The notes beneath the pieces were generated by a model. It was not told the origin of the DNA and did not search any database. It worked only from the letters and a program-made list of their open reading frames with translations. The translations under genes were made by a program, and so were the position numbers. Positions 26,301 to 34,826 of a stretch of DNA of 64,000 nt are shown here, piece by piece; position 1 is the stretch's first letter; every line of letters begins with the position of its first letter. The DNA comes from Planctomycetota bacterium (GTDB lineage: Bacteria > Planctomycetota > UBA1135 > UBA2386). The stretch is from positions 211,970-275,969 of the forward strand of contig JANQJF010000113.1 of NCBI GenBank assembly GCA_028281765.1. The letters run 5' to 3'.

Positions 26301-26401
26301 GGTGGGTCGTGAGTCTGCGGCCGATGGAGGGTGGCGAGCCCGAGGAGAAGATCGTCGAGGTCCGGGCTGGAGAGACCGCGACGGCGGAGTTTTCGCGATA
26401 A
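23387..26401 (+). CDS. Large secreted protein with repeated carboxypeptidase-regulatory-like domains
   Basis: A 1004-residue protein with an N-terminal signal or anchor helix (MRNLLLIALLLVAATGLVLW). At least six beta-sandwich units open with the same pattern, for example VRGRAVDEAGRPIAGARVVL, VEGRVIDDAGQPVADAKL, VRIVDAEGEPVAKARVRF, VKVVDQDGEVVAGANLS, VGVVTEDGVPLDGAKVKI and VQGRVVDEEGKPVARARVT. These match CarboxypepD_reg-like domains of bacterial surface proteins. There are no catalytic residues. It is divergent from the two-component operon, about 130 bases between starts, and may be regulated by it. The upstream in-frame start at 23336 is rejected because it would precede the signal helix. 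Confidence 0.75.
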   Translation: MRNLLLIALLLVAATGLVLWAPWDASAGPAPMVATDPVVASAEDPDAAVADATPGAGQASDAGGERVEVATAPEAPSSTGLVRGRAVDEAGRPIAGARVVLGKQLRWFDDSWFLDPKAPLPPTLMKATEVETDADGRFEVAPPSTDDPTTVVLVDGRHALQREEAVATAGEVVDLGDITMPLGVVVEGRVIDDAGQPVADAKLSVPNGFGIVVVEGGDAVRGARSRVDGTFSVLLAEAGEFELIADHPDFAKGRGNGTAGRRGDVVTGVIIRMGATADIAGVVTGLPSGGATIEVRAAKLEAERRRPVDGVEIDFTMPLRFAQDRAKVAKDGSFRIKGLERGTGYRIAAFDVSDGGWRGTRVSDVLETQSGDTNARVAFASGVRIVFDAVDASTGAALGKLRANARVDEGNDLPGMVVDLLDSDSDLEAGSDGRFRVEPIRPGPNDRTFSLSIEAKGFAAWKREKIAIPASAELDLGRIELQPAPTLRVRIVDAEGEPVAKARVRFQETEHERVGRSGMVMRTATVGFTSSVDGEDVPFSIGGDGRLSGRTDENGEAVLTLEPGMKGTVRAMHAKFAPRTSEELEAPVRGEFGHELTLGAGGAIVVKVVDQDGEVVAGANLSCNQVGGPPSFGGNAKETDKNGIVRFERLEDGTYDVEFEKKREGPGVFMMSTTTRVFGGSDSDTPIEDAPNRARVLGGNTVELTIVKPAKSKLVGVVTEDGVPLDGAKVKIQTEDPRFGAAVSERVQGVDLGALMGGGGGRAETDDAGRFEIDDVDAGELTLVVSHPERAMSARVKVQALAGETRCDIALHSTRVQGRVVDEEGKPVARARVTARRATNGVEREVREMRISIGGPGNAEGRGGGRDRAVRTDRQGRFELVGVEHDVDLVLDVRARGHADSESAKFQVAPGGTQRDIVVTAARGGAIDVRVRGDYGMFAMAEARPEGAEGRPPKTELVQGGKARLKGLTVGRWVVSLRPMEGGEPEEKIVEVRAGETATAEFSR

Positions 26402-26422
26402 GGTCTCCCGGCACGTAACGGA

Positions 26423-28225
26423 TCAGTCCAAGTGGGCCCGGTCGCTGTCGCCCATCTCTACCTTCCCGGCCGGGAAGTACTCCTTCCATCGCCGATCCAC
26501 CGTCCGCGCCGTGTCCTCGTCCGCGAACAGCTCCTTCGGGTAGTTTGGCTTGAAGCGCGCATCGATCACGACCGGTGGGCGGTAGACGCACTGATTGCGT
26601 CGGACTTCGACCTGCCGCGCCAGGATGTCCGCGGCGGGCTCGAAGCGCGTGAACGTGATCCAGAGGAAGTTCATCGCGCTCTTGGCTGCCTTCTTCGCGT
26701 CGTCGACGAGAACGACGAGAGGCCAGTCGTCGAGCGACTTCGATTGCACGAGGCGTCGGGGAGCGTCGGTCTCGAACTCGTAGTCCGGCCCTTCGACTAC
26801 GAGGCAGCCAGGGCAGAACGGAATCGCCGCGTCGAATCCCGCCGGTAGCTCGCCCGAAAACTCGGTCGGGAGATCTCGCACCGGATCGCCGAGGCCGACG
26901 AGCACGCCCTTGCTGCCTTCGTTGACCGACGGACCGGTGTAGTCGAGCGTGTCCATCGACAGGTTCCCGAACACGTAGAGGTCGGTTTCGAAGTTCGCGC
27001 GGCGCAGCACGTGCTCGAGCGTCGCCTTGAAGTCGCGCAGGTCGACCGGCTGGTCCGTCAGCAGGAGGAACTTCGTCAGCGACAGCTGGCCTTCCCCGAG
27101 CACGCGGAAGGCCGAAGCCATCGCCTCGCGCTTGTAGCGCTGGGCGACGACGCCCGCGCTCAGGCTGTGGTAGCCGGTCTCGCCGTACGACCAGAACGAG
27201 CGGATCGCGGGCATCGCGAGCCCGATCATCGGCGTCAGCAGGTCCTGCAGGTAGTCGCCGAGATAGAAGTCCTCCTGGCGCGGCTTGCCGACGACCGTGG
27301 CCGCGAGGATCGGATCGGCCCGCCGGCACAGCGCCTTGACTTGGATCAGCGGGTAGTCGTGCTTCAGTGAGTAGTAGCCGTAGTGATCGCCGAACGGTCC
27401 CTCGGGATGGCGCGCGCCCGGCTCCACTTCGCCGACGATCACGAACTCCGATTCGGAGAACAGCGGCAGTGGCCCGGCCGGATTGGCGCAGGAGCCGAGC
27501 TTCTTGCCGAGCACGAAGGATGCGAGCAAGAACTCGGGGACGTTCTCCGGCAGCGGCGCGATCGCGCCGAGGATCAGCGCTGGCGGGCCGCCGATGTGCA
27601 CGTTGACGGGCATTGGGCGACCCTGCTTCTCGTACTCGGCGAGATGGAAGCCGCCGCCCTTGTGGATTTGCATGTGCAGGCCGGCGCGGTCGTCGTCGAA
27701 GCGCTGGACGCGGTACATACCGAGGTTCGAGCCGAGGCCGTCCGGGTGTTCGGTGTAGACGAGCGGCAGTGTGACGAACGGGCCGCCGTCCTCCGGCCAC
27801 GTGCGCAGGAGCGGCAGGCGGGACAGGCGTGGTGGCGTGTCGACGACTTCGGTCACGGGGCCGCGACCGCGGTGCTTGCGGCCGACCTTGAGCATCGACA
27901 TCAGCAGGTCACGCTCGCGCCACGCGCCGCCGACCGATGGGGGGACGAGCGTGTGCGGCAGCGCCGCGAGCCGAGCGACGAGTTCCTCGGGGCGTGGTCC
28001 GAACGCGAGCTGGACTCGGCGGGCCGTGCCGAACAGGTTGGTCACGACCGGCCACGGCGAGCCCTTGACGTTCTTGAAGAGGAGTGCGGGTCCGTTCGCG
28101 GCGATCACGCGGCGGTGGACCTCGGCGGCTTCGAGATCGGGGTCGACCTCGGTCTCGATCTCGACGATCTCGCCCTCGCGGCGCAGCACGTCGAGGAGTT
28201 TGCGGAGATCGGTGAGTGGGGTCAC
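26423..28225 (-). CDS. UbiD-family decarboxylase
   Basis: A 600-residue member of the UbiD family of prenylated-FMN-dependent (de)carboxylases, which act on aromatic or alpha,beta-unsaturated acids. UbiD itself decarboxylates 4-hydroxy-3-polyprenylbenzoate in ubiquinone synthesis, and a related protein acts in the futalosine route to menaquinone. The family signature EGPFGDHYGYYS is at 275-286, and the N-terminal segment PALLFKNVKGSPWPVVTNLFG is typical. It is about 100 residues longer than E. coli UbiD. No UbiX partner or other quinone gene is adjacent. It starts opposite the decayed acyltransferase locus, 264 bases away. Confidence 0.87.
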   Translation of the reverse strand: MTPLTDLRKLLDVLRREGEIVEIETEVDPDLEAAEVHRRVIAANGPALLFKNVKGSPWPVVTNLFGTARRVQLAFGPRPEELVARLAALPHTLVPPSVGGAWRERDLLMSMLKVGRKHRGRGPVTEVVDTPPRLSRLPLLRTWPEDGGPFVTLPLVYTEHPDGLGSNLGMYRVQRFDDDRAGLHMQIHKGGGFHLAEYEKQGRPMPVNVHIGGPPALILGAIAPLPENVPEFLLASFVLGKKLGSCANPAGPLPLFSESEFVIVGEVEPGARHPEGPFGDHYGYYSLKHDYPLIQVKALCRRADPILAATVVGKPRQEDFYLGDYLQDLLTPMIGLAMPAIRSFWSYGETGYHSLSAGVVAQRYKREAMASAFRVLGEGQLSLTKFLLLTDQPVDLRDFKATLEHVLRRANFETDLYVFGNLSMDTLDYTGPSVNEGSKGVLVGLGDPVRDLPTEFSGELPAGFDAAIPFCPGCLVVEGPDYEFETDAPRRLVQSKSLDDWPLVVLVDDAKKAAKSAMNFLWITFTRFEPAADILARQVEVRRNQCVYRPPVVIDARFKPNYPKELFADEDTARTVDRRWKEYFPAGKVEMGDSDRAHLD

Positions 28226-28489
28226 GGGTGGGTCCGGAGCCGGGGCGGCGTGAGCTCTCCGTTATCGGCCAGGGCCTGGGAAGTTCAACACCCGCGGACG
28301 CCCTACTTGTGACGGTGTCGAGCGGCGCCCCGGGGGGTAGGTGCCGATGGGCTGGCGTCGGGCGGCCTGCGCCGGGGGGACGATCCTGTCCTCCATTCTC
28401 TTCGGGTCCGCGCTTCGGTCGCCGCCGGGCTGTCCCTTCAGGGGTGGGTGATCCACGCCCGACCGACTCCTCGCAACGCCGACTTCCCT

Positions 28490-28795
28490 ATGAGCACCGA
28501 AACTCGCGACCGTGCCGTCTCCGCTCCTGCCATCCGCATCCCCTCGAACGCCGCCGAAATGTGCGCGATCGGTCGACTTCGCTACGAGGTGCTCGTCGCG
28601 GAGATGGGGCGTCCGGAGGGCCACACCGACCACGAGAATCGCACCATTCTCGAGCCGATGGACGGCTCGGGGCTGCTCTTCGGCGCCTTCGACGGCGGCG
28701 GTGAGGCGGTCGGCGCGATCCGGGCCAACCTGGTCGGCGACGAAGGCATCGACGAAGAACCTGTACGAGACTCTCGAAGCCGCATGGCAGCGTAA
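28490..28795 (+). pseudogene. FeeM-like N-acyltransferase (GNAT fold), truncated
   Basis: Only the N-terminal part of a FeeM / exosortase-associated acyltransferase-like GNAT domain remains. Residues of about 28-80 (CAIGRLRYEVLVAEMGR, then LLFGAFDGGGEAVGAIRANL) match the start of that fold, which links acyl chains from acyl carrier protein to amino acids. After GDEG near 28750 the coding signal (G/C at third codon positions) leaves this frame and continues one base later as a different protein, and this frame stops at 28795. The rest of the GNAT domain is missing. A deletion, natural or from assembly, is the likely cause. Confidence 0.6.
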
Positions 28796-29449
28796 CGCCG
28801 AGCGGATGTCCCAGACGCCGGCATTCCAGCTGTTGACCAGTGCGGAGTGATGCGGCAGGTGTTCCACCAGACCCGCGAGAACCCTCAGATCCAGGCGCTG
28901 GCGACGGCGCGATTCCGCGGCGATCAGCGAGATTTGGTTCGCGCGTTCTTTTACCACGCGACCGCGGAAGTCGGTCACGATCAGCTCGCGCTGGACGACA
29001 TCCGAGCGATCGGCATGTCGACGGAGGGCATCCACGAAGAGCGTCCGCTGCCCGCGACGTTCGCGCTGCTGAGCAGTGCGTTCCACATGATCGAGCATCA
29101 CTCGCCGGTCGCGTATCTCGGATACATGTTCCATCTCGCGTACACCCCGGTCCAACTGGGCCGGATGTACATGGACTGCCTCGAGCGTGCGGGCATTCCG
29201 CGCAGCGCGATGACGTTCCTCGACGAGCATGCGACCGTCGACGTCGCGCACGTCAAGCTGATCCGTCGCTACCTCGAGCTGATGGTCAAGACGCAGGATG
29301 ACCTCGATTCCATCGTCTACATGACGGAACTCACGGCCGACCTGTATGCGCGGATGATGGAGCAGGCGATTGCGACGGCCGACAAGTGGGAGGGGACTAC
29401 GCCGACGAACCCGGTAGAGTCGCGCACGGGGGTTGCGGACGCCGCGTGA
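28755..29449 (+). pseudogene. Heme-oxygenase-like diiron oxidase, broken reading frame
   Basis: From about 28755 a frame encodes NLYETLEAAWQRNAERM and then FQLLTSAE before a TGA at 28848-28850. The rest of the protein (RQVFHQTRENPQIQ onward) continues in another frame from 28850 to 29449. The body matches iron-containing redox enzymes of the heme-oxygenase/TenA-like fold, with likely metal-ligand motifs EVGHDQLALDD and DEHATVDVAHVK. Homologues usually have about nine residues between SAE and RQVF that are absent here, so one short deletion appears to have broken the frame. A truncated product from the ATG at 28850 would lack the first helix. Its start merges with the remnant of the acyltransferase gene. 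Confidence 0.6.
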
Positions 29450-29450
29450 G

Positions 29451-31184
29451 CTACCTGCGCACGCAGGGCTCCATCCCGTTCGGGACCTTCGGCAATGTGA
29501 ATACCGACTTGCTACCGAGCGCGGCTATCGTGCGACTCTCGCGGTCCAGGGCGACCGACCACGGCGCTAGACCTGGTCGCGCCTTGCTGAGCCGCCAGTC
29601 GACCAGTGGGCGCAGTTGCTCGTTCCACCGTTCGGTCCTCCGGTTTCGCGGCGTGTCGAACCATACCCACCAGCCGACGCGATCCGTCGTGCCGTCGGGC
29701 CTAGTGACGCGGCCTCGGATCAAGAACTCGTTGCTCCCCATCACCTCGCCGGTCGGCGTGTCGACGACCGCCAGGTAGCTGCGGTCCCCGTCGTGCTCGC
29801 ACACGACTTCAGCATTGATGTGTTCGACATAGGTGCTGGCAGGATCGAGGAACCACGCACCGCCGTCCTTGCTGTCGCGCCGTCTGCGGGTCCAGTCGAT
29901 CAGCGCTTCACCATGGCCCTCGAACTCGAGCACGGCCGCGAACGGCCATGCCGCAGGTACCGGTTTCACGATGCGTTTGCCCTTCCAGTGCGCTGCTCGC
30001 TTCACAGGTCCGAGTTTGAGCGCCGGCTTGCGCTTGCGGATTTGCCAGCCGGATTCATGTGCGCTTGCACGTTGCTCGATGGCTTTCGCGACCACTTGGC
30101 GATGGCGCGGCCGGACGAACGGACGGGTATACAGGTACAGTGCGGCACGCGAAGACGGGAGAGTGGCTGCGGCGGCTTCGTCAAAGTCGGCGTCCAGCCA
30201 AGCCGCGAAAGCTGCCTCGAGCTGGGAGAGAGAGCACTCGAACGCCGACTCCAGTGCGTGCTGGGCGTTCTTTCCGTGTTTCATGCCGCGGATCGCACGT
30301 CCGAGCCGCCGTCCGTCGCGGGTCACGAGGTAGCGCACGAGCGCGAAAGCGAAAAGGTGCTCGTCCGCGGACAGCCGGCTCGTGTCCTTGCCGAACAAGC
30401 GACGGAAGGTCGCGAAGTAACGCTTGTTGCGCGCGGTGCGCGCGCGATCGATCCAGTTACCGCTCACGAGCAGCGGAAGCTGTGCCCGCTCGTGATGGCA
30501 CATGCAGTCACACGAACCGTCGACCAGCGCCGACTCGAAGTGATGCGCGAGACCTGCGTCGAGCCAGCCATGCCCACGTTCGCCGATCCAGCCGTGGGGT
30601 GAAACGGCCGAGAGCAGCAGGTGTGTCACGTTGTGGACCAAGTTGCGATGCAGTGCCGCGTCCGTCCCCAAGTGCTTGGGGTTCTGGAGCACGGAATAGA
30701 CAGCGCGCGGGCCGAACCGCTTGGAACCGAGGCCTTGGTGTGTGAGCCCCGTCAGCCGCGGGCACAGCCGCCTGTGCAGCACTTCATCTCGGAGCACGTA
30801 GATGTGCAGCCGCGAGGACGATTCCGCGAACGGGTCCGGGCTGTTGGGTTGGCTGGCCGTGGTCTTGTCGGGATCGATCAAGGCCAAGTCACCTGGCGCA
30901 AAGTCGAGCGTCTCGAGAAACGCACTGCGGGCTTGTTCCATGCGCGTCGCGAACAGCGCAGCCTGCTCGCCGAGCTTCGACACCGGACAACCGTCGATTC
31001 GCCCGGGTGCAAACACCAACTCGACGTGCTCGCGCAACACTCGGTGTGCACGCTGCAACCGCTTGGATTCTCGTCCTGCGGCAGTTTCGAGCAGCTTGCG
31101 GGATCCGTCGGTCCAGTCTCCCTGCGTGCGTGGTGCTGACACCACGGCGATGGCGGCGATGAGTGTGGTGGCCAGCCGGGTCAC
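29451..31184 (-). CDS. Secreted protein resembling an inactive gluzincin peptidase
   Basis: A 577-residue secreted protein of unknown function. The GTG at 31184 gives a signal-like N-terminus (TRLATTLIAAIAVVSAPRTQG). The central part has the layout of peptidase MA-like (DUF1570-type) gluzincins: a helix with LVHNVTHLLLS where HExxH is expected, and then GWLDAGLAHHFES where a W-x-x-EG-x-A motif is expected. The catalytic Glu is Asn and the third ligand is not preserved, so proteolysis is unlikely. It is the last gene of the leftward operon, 19 bases after lpxB. Third codon positions look less GC-rich than in neighbours. Confidence 0.55.
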   Translation of the reverse strand: MTRLATTLIAAIAVVSAPRTQGDWTDGSRKLLETAAGRESKRLQRAHRVLREHVELVFAPGRIDGCPVSKLGEQAALFATRMEQARSAFLETLDFAPGDLALIDPDKTTASQPNSPDPFAESSSRLHIYVLRDEVLHRRLCPRLTGLTHQGLGSKRFGPRAVYSVLQNPKHLGTDAALHRNLVHNVTHLLLSAVSPHGWIGERGHGWLDAGLAHHFESALVDGSCDCMCHHERAQLPLLVSGNWIDRARTARNKRYFATFRRLFGKDTSRLSADEHLFAFALVRYLVTRDGRRLGRAIRGMKHGKNAQHALESAFECSLSQLEAAFAAWLDADFDEAAAATLPSSRAALYLYTRPFVRPRHRQVVAKAIEQRASAHESGWQIRKRKPALKLGPVKRAAHWKGKRIVKPVPAAWPFAAVLEFEGHGEALIDWTRRRRDSKDGGAWFLDPASTYVEHINAEVVCEHDGDRSYLAVVDTPTGEVMGSNEFLIRGRVTRPDGTTDRVGWWVWFDTPRNRRTERWNEQLRPLVDWRLSKARPGLAPWSVALDRESRTIAALGSKSVFTLPKVPNGMEPCVRR

Positions 31185-31203
31185 GATGTGGCCATGGTAA
31201 TCC

Positions 31204-32535
31204 TCAGTCGCGTCCGTGTGGGAAACCGAACGGAGCGACCCACTGCGCCGCGCGTGCCGATGCCCCGGGTTCGCCGAGTCGATCGCGCACTTCGGCGGCG
31301 CCGGCGAGGCTGGCTTCGCGCTCGGGGCCGTCCCGGAGCCGGGCTTCGACCAGCTCCTCGGCGCGATTCCAATCGGCATCGCTCTGGATCGGGACCTCGG
31401 GTGCGACTTCGCGGTTCGCGATCAGGTTCGCGCCCGCGAACCACGGCACGTTGAGGAGTCGCTTGTATCCCCACCGTGCGAACCAGCCGTGCATGACGTA
31501 GACCACGACCGTCGGAGCGCCGCACAGGCACGCTTCGAGAGATCCGGTGCCGGATTTCACGAGCACGGCGCGCGCGCCGCGAAGCCAGCCGCTCGTCTCG
31601 CCGATGTGGAGCTCGACGAAGTCGCCGCCCGCCTCCCGCAGCAGGCTCTCGATGAGCGGGCGCCGCCGTTCGTCCCGGTGGGGGAGCACGACGCGGAGGC
31701 TGGGGATCTTCTCGCGCAGTCGGCGTGCGACGGCGACCATCGGCGCGAGGTGTAGGTGCAGCTCCTTGCGTCGGCTCCCGGGCATGATGCAGAGCAGCGG
31801 CGCGCTGCCGCCGGGCGCTTCGCCGTTGGCGTCGGCGAGCTGGTCGAGCAGGGGGTGGCCGACGTACGCCGCGGCGACGCCCTCGCGCGCATAGAACGGC
31901 GCCTCGAACGGCAGGATCGTCAGCGTCGCGTCGACCGCTTTCCGATATCGCCGCATGCGCCAGGGGCCCCAGCCCCAGTACTGCGGGGCGATGTAGTGGA
32001 GGACCGGGATGCCGCGCCGTCGTGCAGCGCGGGCCATCACGAGATGGAGGCCGGGGTAGTCGACGAGCACGACGAGGTCCGGACGGTCGTCTCGCAGCAT
32101 CCGCAGGAAGCGGCGGTGGGCGCCGATCACGAATGGCAACGACTTCAAGACGCCGGCGATCCCCATGACGGCGTTCTCGCTGAGCGGGTAGATCACGTCC
32201 GCGCCGGCTGCACGCAGCGGCGCGCCACCGAACGCGGTCCAGCGCGCAGTCGCGCCGGCAGCCGCGGTGGCGTGCACGAGGTTGGCGGCGTGACCTTCCC
32301 CGGAGGCCTCGCCGGCGGACACGAACACGTGCCCTCGGGAGCCGGACCCGCCCCGCTGCGCGAAGCGCTCGAGGCCGGCCTCGGAGATCTTCGCGGCGTC
32401 CGCTGCCAACGCGTCGCGTGCCCGCTCGAGCCAGTGCCGTCGCCGCAAGCCGTGCACGAGCACGTGGAACGGCACCGCCAGCGCGCGCAGCACTTCGCGC
32501 GCCGTATCGAAGGCGACCTCGAGAGCGATCGGCAT
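31204..32535 (-). CDS. lpxB: Lipid-A-disaccharide synthase (LpxB)
   Basis: A 443-residue GT19 enzyme that joins UDP-diacylglucosamine and lipid X to form the lipid A disaccharide at the inner membrane. Family landmarks are HVFVSAGEASGEGHAANL (near residue 68), DYPGLHLVMARAARRRGIPVLHYIAPQYWGWG, LPFEAPFY, PGSRRKEL and KSGTGSLEACLCGAPTVVVY. The first 65 residues are an extension not present in typical LpxB (about 380 residues) and contain a mixed hydrophobic/basic helix that could aid membrane binding. The gene follows the ABC permease by ten bases and indicates a lipid A-containing outer membrane. Confidence 0.92.
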   Translation of the reverse strand: MPIALEVAFDTAREVLRALAVPFHVLVHGLRRRHWLERARDALAADAAKISEAGLERFAQRGGSGSRGHVFVSAGEASGEGHAANLVHATAAAGATARWTAFGGAPLRAAGADVIYPLSENAVMGIAGVLKSLPFVIGAHRRFLRMLRDDRPDLVVLVDYPGLHLVMARAARRRGIPVLHYIAPQYWGWGPWRMRRYRKAVDATLTILPFEAPFYAREGVAAAYVGHPLLDQLADANGEAPGGSAPLLCIMPGSRRKELHLHLAPMVAVARRLREKIPSLRVVLPHRDERRRPLIESLLREAGGDFVELHIGETSGWLRGARAVLVKSGTGSLEACLCGAPTVVVYVMHGWFARWGYKRLLNVPWFAGANLIANREVAPEVPIQSDADWNRAEELVEARLRDGPEREASLAGAAEVRDRLGEPGASARAAQWVAPFGFPHGRD

Positions 32536-32545
32536 GGCCCCCCCG

Positions 32546-33337
32546 TTATGGGGTTGCGCGGCGGAACTTCAACAACGCGATGCCGATGAGGCCGATCGAG
32601 CCGAGAATCAGCCACAGCGTCTGCTCGAAGAACAGCGAGTAGAACGACTCGTTGCCGAGCAGCGTGGGGCCGTACACCTCCCAATCCGAGACGCGGAAGA
32701 TGCTTGCGACGCGGATCTCCTGGATGAAGTAGATCGCGACTTGGAAGATCACGACGCCGCCGACCATGAATGCCGTATGGGCCTGTGAGTTGGCCAGGAC
32801 CGAGCACAGGCAGGTCAACGCCGCGAAGAGCACGATGAACATCGATGCGTGGAACGACGCGAGCGTGACCTCGGCGAACGGCAGGTTCTCTTCGATCAGC
32901 CAGCTCAGCGGGATCGCGGTCCACGACGTCAGGAAGATCGGCACCACGAGCGCGACCGTCACGACCGAGATTTTGGAGAGCAGGATCCGCGTGCGTGAGA
33001 CCGGTCGCGCGAGCAAGAACTCGAGCGTGTGGTTCTCGCGTTCTCGAGCGATGAGCGCGGTGCCGAGCAGGACGGCGCCGGCGATGCCGACGATGTTCGT
33101 GCCCTTGAAGAACATCTGCACGGCCATGTACGACGAGTAGCCGACGCTCTCGTCCTCGCTTCCGATCGCCAGGATCATGTCGCGGAACGACTGGATCGGC
33201 ATCATGCGCGCGAGCGCATCCATCTCGGTGCGCAGCGTCGGCCACAGCAAGATCGCGGGGATCAAGAGCAGCTCGAGGATCAGCGTGTAGCCGAACGCCA
33301 TCACGCGGATCTCGCGCCAAGTCTTGCGCGCGATCAT
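32546..33337 (-). CDS. ABC-2-type transporter permease
   Basis: A 263-residue membrane protein with six predicted helices, in the ABC-2 transporter class. A typical loop RERENHTLEFLLARPVSRTRILLSK (the ExxxGTxxxLLxxPxxR-like segment of such permeases) lies near the middle. The ATG at 33337 overlaps the stop of the ATPase gene upstream (ATGA), marking one transport unit. Together with the ATPase it would form an exporter; neighbouring lpxB suggests, but does not prove, a lipid or envelope substrate. Confidence 0.8.
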   Translation of the reverse strand: MIARKTWREIRVMAFGYTLILELLLIPAILLWPTLRTEMDALARMMPIQSFRDMILAIGSEDESVGYSSYMAVQMFFKGTNIVGIAGAVLLGTALIARERENHTLEFLLARPVSRTRILLSKISVVTVALVVPIFLTSWTAIPLSWLIEENLPFAEVTLASFHASMFIVLFAALTCLCSVLANSQAHTAFMVGGVVIFQVAIYFIQEIRVASIFRVSDWEVYGPTLLGNESFYSLFFEQTLWLILGSIGLIGIALLKFRRATP

Positions 33338-34215
33338 CGGCTCGCCGCCTGCTCCGTCAGGATGCGGTAGAGATCCTCGAGTCGCGTCGCGCCGACCTCG
33401 GCGGAGATCACGAGATCGGAGGGTAGCTTCGCGACCCATTGCAACGGGTCGTCCGTCGTGCGAATGCGCAGACTCTTGTCCGGGAGCGTCTCGACGCTCT
33501 CGACACCGTCTGGCAGATCGATCTCCCCGCGCGTGCGCAAGCGCACTTCGGAGCGCATCTCCGCGCGTGCGTTCGAGACGACTTCGTCCGGCACGCACGC
33601 GCCCGCCAGCAGGAACACGGTGCGGTCCGCGATGGCTTCGACTTCCGCGAGGTGGTGCGAGCTCAGCAGGATCGATTTGCCGCGTTCCCGCAGGGACGCC
33701 AGCACTTCGCGGAGCTGCAGTCGAGCGGTCGCGTCCAGCGCGCGGTCGGGCTCGTCGAGGATGTAGAGCTCGACGTCGGCACTCAGCGCGGCCTGGAGCG
33801 CGAGTCGTTGCTTCATGCCCGCGGAGTAGCCGCGAATCTTCCGATCGAGCGGCAGGTCGAACAGCTCCGGGGCGAGGTGCTCCGCGTCGGAGAGTCGCCG
33901 GTAGCCGTGCAGCGCGAACTCGAGCAGCTGCCGGCCCGTCATGTTGTGATAGAGGCTCGTCTCACCCGGCAGGTAGGTGCAACGGCGCCGGATCGCGAGC
34001 TCGCTGCGTGCCGGGTCGAGTCCGAATGCGCTCGCTTCGCCGTGGTCGCGCTGCACGAGGCCGACGCAGATGCGCAGACACGTCGACTTGCCGGCGCCGT
34101 TCGGACCGACGAACCCGACGATCTCGCCGGAGCCGAGGGAGAGTTCGACGTCACGCAGCGCCTCGGTCTTGCCGAACGACTTGCGGACGCCGCTCAGGCG
34201 CAGCAGGTCGGTCAC
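33334..34215 (-). CDS. ABC transporter ATP-binding protein
   Basis: A 293-residue ABC-2-type exporter ATPase. Walker A GPNGAGKST is at 37-45, the signature region reads RGYSAGMKQRLAL, Walker B is LYILDEP, and the H-loop is SSHHLAEVE. A C-terminal segment of about 70 residues follows the ATPase core, as in CcmA/NatA-like proteins. The GTG start at 34215 overlaps the stop of the amidotransferase gene (GTGA), and the gene is coupled to the permease downstream. Confidence 0.88.
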   Translation of the reverse strand: MTDLLRLSGVRKSFGKTEALRDVELSLGSGEIVGFVGPNGAGKSTCLRICVGLVQRDHGEASAFGLDPARSELAIRRRCTYLPGETSLYHNMTGRQLLEFALHGYRRLSDAEHLAPELFDLPLDRKIRGYSAGMKQRLALQAALSADVELYILDEPDRALDATARLQLREVLASLRERGKSILLSSHHLAEVEAIADRTVFLLAGACVPDEVVSNARAEMRSEVRLRTRGEIDLPDGVESVETLPDKSLRIRTTDDPLQWVAKLPSDLVISAEVGATRLEDLYRILTEQAASR

Positions 34216-34826
34216 GCGACGTGCTCCAGGAATCGTGCCAGCACCCGCGGCCCGAGCGGACTGCGGAACGATTCGGGATGGAACTGCAGTCCGAACGTGG
34301 GATGGGTGGCGTGCCGCATGCTCATGATCTCGCCCTCCGTCGTCCATGCGTCGCGGATCAACAAGGGAGGCAGCGAATCCGGCGCGACGGAGAGCGAATG
34401 GTAGCGACAGACTTGGATCGGTGACGGCAGATCGCGGAGCAAACCCGCGCCGTCGTGGTGGACTGGCCAGGACTTGCCGTGGCATGGCGTCGACTTCTCG
34501 ATCCGCGCGCCGAAGGCGGCGCCGATGGCTTGGTGGCCGAGGCAGACGCCGAGGATCGGCACGCTCCCGGACAGCGCGCGGACGACGTCGATGCACTCCC
34601 CGGCGTCCTCCGGTCGGCCCGGTCCCGGGGAGAGGACGACAGCGGACGCGCGCCGCTCGCGCACCGCATCCGCCGTCAACGCGTCGCTGCGCACGACATC
34701 CACGCGGGCGCCCAGGGCCATGAAAGCCTGGGCGAGGTTCCAGACGAAGGAGTCGCGGTTGTCCAGCAGCAGGACTCGCGTCGTGGCTTCCGTCCGGATG
34801 CGGGCGGTGTCGCTACAGTCGAGCAT
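34212..34826 (-). CDS. Class I glutamine amidotransferase, TrpG/PabA type
   Basis: A 204-residue glutaminase subunit of anthranilate or 4-amino-4-deoxychorismate synthase, which supplies ammonia from glutamine to the TrpE or PabB partner. The catalytic triad is clear: C95 in LGVCLGHQA, and H183 and E185 in FHPES, with the oxyanion region SPGPGRP at 66-72. No trpE or pabB lies in the window, so the partner is elsewhere. It may serve both tryptophan and folate synthesis, as in organisms with a single amphibolic gene. The start overlaps the end of the cNMP-binding gene by 14 bases. Confidence 0.88.
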   Translation of the reverse strand: MLDCSDTARIRTEATTRVLLLDNRDSFVWNLAQAFMALGARVDVVRSDALTADAVRERRASAVVLSPGPGRPEDAGECIDVVRALSGSVPILGVCLGHQAIGAAFGARIEKSTPCHGKSWPVHHDGAGLLRDLPSPIQVCRYHSLSVAPDSLPPLLIRDAWTTEGEIMSMRHATHPTFGLQFHPESFRSPLGPRVLARFLEHVA

